Made by a program: the position numbers and the translations under genes
Shown here: one piece after another, positions 4,463 through 5,875 of the stretch
Numbering within the stretch: the stretch's first letter is position 1
How the letters are laid out: each line of letters opens with the position of its first letter
Assembly (NCBI GenBank): GCA_027021605.1
Contig: JALUUA010000322.1
Span: 1-5,875 of the forward strand
DNA from: Candidatus Bipolaricaulota bacterium
GTDB lineage: Bacteria; Bipolaricaulota; Bipolaricaulia; RBG-16-55-9
Reading direction: 5' to 3'
Length of the DNA: 5,875 bases
Notes under the pieces: model-generated
Seen by the model: the letters and a program-made list of their open reading frames with translations, nothing else
Database searches by the model: none
What the model was told of the DNA's origin: nothing

Positions 4463-5836
4463 ATGAGAGCGAAGAACACGAGGCTTCTGAGCGCCGTAGG
4501 GCTCCTGCTGGCGCTCTTGGTCGGATTCGGCTACGCGGGGTACACCCAGGCCCCCCAAGGGGTGGTGGTGGTGCCCCCGTCGGACCAGATCCAAGTGGAC
4601 ATCAGCTTGCCCAAGAACGTCTACCAAGTGGGCGAGGAGATCCAGATCTTCATCGAGACGAGCGCCCCGAACGCCACCCACGTCTACCTCAACGTGGTGG
4701 ACATCGACGCCGCGGGGCGATGCACCCTCATCTTCCCCAACGCCTTCAGCCCCAATCCCCTGGTGCCCGTGGGGCCGTTCGTGATCCCCGACAACCCGAG
4801 CTTGTATCGCCTGCGGGTCGTGCCCCCGGAGGGGACGGAGTACCTCCAAGCCTTTGCCAGCCTCGACCCCCTGGACCTGCGCCAGCTCTTTAACGCGCCG
4901 AGCACCTCGGGGACGCCGTTCCCGACGCTGTGCACCAACCCGGCGGACTTCGCCCAGCAGGTCCAGGGCGCGATCGCCCAGGGCGTGATCGCCGAGGCCC
5001 GCTTCGCCACCGACTGGGTGGCCTTCCAGGTCGTGGGGCAGGGGCCGCCGCCCCCGCCGGCCAACCGCCCGCCCGTGGCCCAGTTCACCGTGACCCCGGC
5101 CACCCCGCTCGTGGGGCAGCCCGTCAGCTTCACCTCCACCTCGTTTGACCCCGACCCGGGCGACTTCATCGTCCAGCACCTCTGGAACTTCGGCGACGGC
5201 ACGATCGCCCAGGGCGCGACGGTCTTCCACTCCTACGCCGCCCCCGGGACCTACCAAGTCACCCTCACGGTGACGGACAACCGCGGGGCCTCCTCCACCG
5301 CCGTCCAGACGATCACCGTGCTGGGGACGCAGCCCCCGCCGCCGCCCACCCAGCTCGGCTTTTACGTCACCCCGGTGGACGACACCCGCTTCCGCATCAC
5401 CGTGCAGGGCGACCCGAGCTGGTTCACGGACCACCCCTATCAGATCTTCCTGGAGACGGACGGGGCGTTCGTGAGCATCGAGCAGCAGATCGCGGGCAAC
5501 GTCGCGCCCCAAGGGGTCGTCCCCGTGCCCGCCAACCAGCAGACGCTGCAGCTCAGCGGCGCGATCCGCTCCGGGCGGATCGACTACATCATCGGGGTCT
5601 CGCCCAACACCACCAAGGTCAAGTTCGACCTGCGGCTCGACATCAACGGGGACGGGATCCTCGAGCGGCGGACGGATTTCGTGTACCTGGGAAGCCAGCT
5701 GCGCCACCCGCCGTCCAACCCCTTTGTGATCGCGTTCTCGCCGGGCCAGATCACCCTCGAGGTCCAGGTCTGTCTCGTGCTCGTGGACGTGCCCGGCTTC
5801 CAGTTCATCATCTGCTTCCGCTTCGGAACCTGGTAG
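4463..5836 (+). CDS. Exported DUF4384 and PKD domain protein
   Basis: A 457-residue predicted exported protein. Residues 1-25 form a signal peptide (MRAKNTR, hydrophobic core, cleavage likely after GYA). Residues 43-190 resemble DUF4384: ISLPKNVYQVGEEIQIFIET, then strands ending in EYLQAFASLDP. A PKD domain follows (about 203-287; WNFGDG and TLTVTDNRG), flanked by proline linkers PPPPPA and PPPPPT. The C-terminal region (298-457) is beta-rich and unrecognised. It holds a Dx[N]xDG loop, DINGDGILE (393-401), like an EF-hand or dockerin calcium loop, and two cysteines (437, 451). DUF4384 domains are typical of envelope-associated proteins of unclear role, and PKD domains of extracellular binding modules. 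As the last gene seen in the sigma operon it is a likely output or structural partner. Neither enzyme activity nor a surface anchor is visible. Confidence 0.88.
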   Translation: MRAKNTRLLSAVGLLLALLVGFGYAGYTQAPQGVVVVPPSDQIQVDISLPKNVYQVGEEIQIFIETSAPNATHVYLNVVDIDAAGRCTLIFPNAFSPNPLVPVGPFVIPDNPSLYRLRVVPPEGTEYLQAFASLDPLDLRQLFNAPSTSGTPFPTLCTNPADFAQQVQGAIAQGVIAEARFATDWVAFQVVGQGPPPPPANRPPVAQFTVTPATPLVGQPVSFTSTSFDPDPGDFIVQHLWNFGDGTIAQGATVFHSYAAPGTYQVTLTVTDNRGASSTAVQTITVLGTQPPPPPTQLGFYVTPVDDTRFRITVQGDPSWFTDHPYQIFLETDGAFVSIEQQIAGNVAPQGVVPVPANQQTLQLSGAIRSGRIDYIIGVSPNTTKVKFDLRLDINGDGILERRTDFVYLGSQLRHPPSNPFVIAFSPGQITLEVQVCLVLVDVPGFQFIICFRFGTW

Positions 5837-5855
5837 CGGGGACGGCAGCGGGGAC
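5835..5855 (+). repeat. Short direct repeat AGCGGGGAC x2 after the DUF4384-PKD gene
   Basis: AGCGGGGAC occurs at 5835-5843 and 5847-5855, a 12-base period. The first copy starts within the stop codon. No hairpin with a T-run follows, so this is not an intrinsic terminator. Confidence 0.4.
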
Positions 5856-5858
5856 ACG

Positions 5859-5871
5859 AAAAGGGGGGGAG
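5859..5871 (+). promoter_or_regulatory. Possible Shine-Dalgarno of a further downstream gene
   Basis: AAAAGGGGGGGAG lies four bases before the window end and resembles the purine-rich ribosome sites used elsewhere in this operon. It hints that the operon continues, with a start codon just beyond the edge. The start itself cannot be seen. Confidence 0.35.
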
Positions 5872-5875
5872 CCCA

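Noticed and set aside
4436..5857. Long open frame (473 codons) antisense to the DUF4384-PKD gene
   Set aside because: It is slightly longer than the sense gene, but its product is a low-complexity Gly/Arg/Asp/His/Val mix typical of antisense frames in GC-rich genes. The sense strand has a Shine-Dalgarno, signal peptide and recognisable domains.
5837..5875. Terminator at the end of the operon
   Set aside because: Only direct repeats and a purine run are present; there is no stem-loop followed by a T-run.

Overview
The window is GC-rich DNA, almost fully coding, from what looks like a diderm bacterium. It encodes an apolipoprotein N-acyltransferase, a lipobox protein and several exported beta-rich proteins. 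DUF4384, PKD and TolB-like repeats together with high GC would fit an uncultured lineage such as Bipolaricaulota (Acetothermia). That is a low-confidence impression, because no rRNA or other phylogenetic marker is present.

Layout. (1) 1-864 (+): the C-terminal catalytic half of lnt, cut by the window edge. (2) 818-2140 (-): a predicted lipoprotein with one PKD domain and a six-repeat TolB-like propeller. It converges on lnt, and the two genes overlap by 47 bp at their 3' ends. (3) 2141-2426: a divergent control region with a strong Shine-Dalgarno for the lipoprotein, a small palindrome with flanking direct repeats, a GC-rich inverted repeat and an ECF-type promoter-like motif (TGAAAC ... CGGTGTA). 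(4) 2427-5836 (+): a tight four-gene operon. It holds an ECF sigma factor, a single-pass membrane protein with a C-terminal CBM48/AMPK-beta-type glycan-binding domain (in the position of an anti-sigma factor), an exported helical protein of unknown function, and an exported DUF4384-PKD protein. The first three genes overlap by 11 and 4 bp; the fourth follows after 23 bp with a near-perfect Shine-Dalgarno.

How it may work (inference). The membrane protein has a basic flank on the N-terminal side of its helix, so its acidic N-terminal part should lie in the cytoplasm, where it could hold the sigma factor. Its CBM48-like domain, with the usual sugar-contact residues retained, should lie outside the membrane. 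This would be a glycan- or envelope-sensing ECF module that controls its own operon and two exported proteins. The CBM48-tethered candidate anti-sigma, which has no visible zinc-binding anti-sigma motif, is the most interesting item in the window. No RNA genes, CRISPR arrays, insertion sequences or clear intrinsic terminators were seen.
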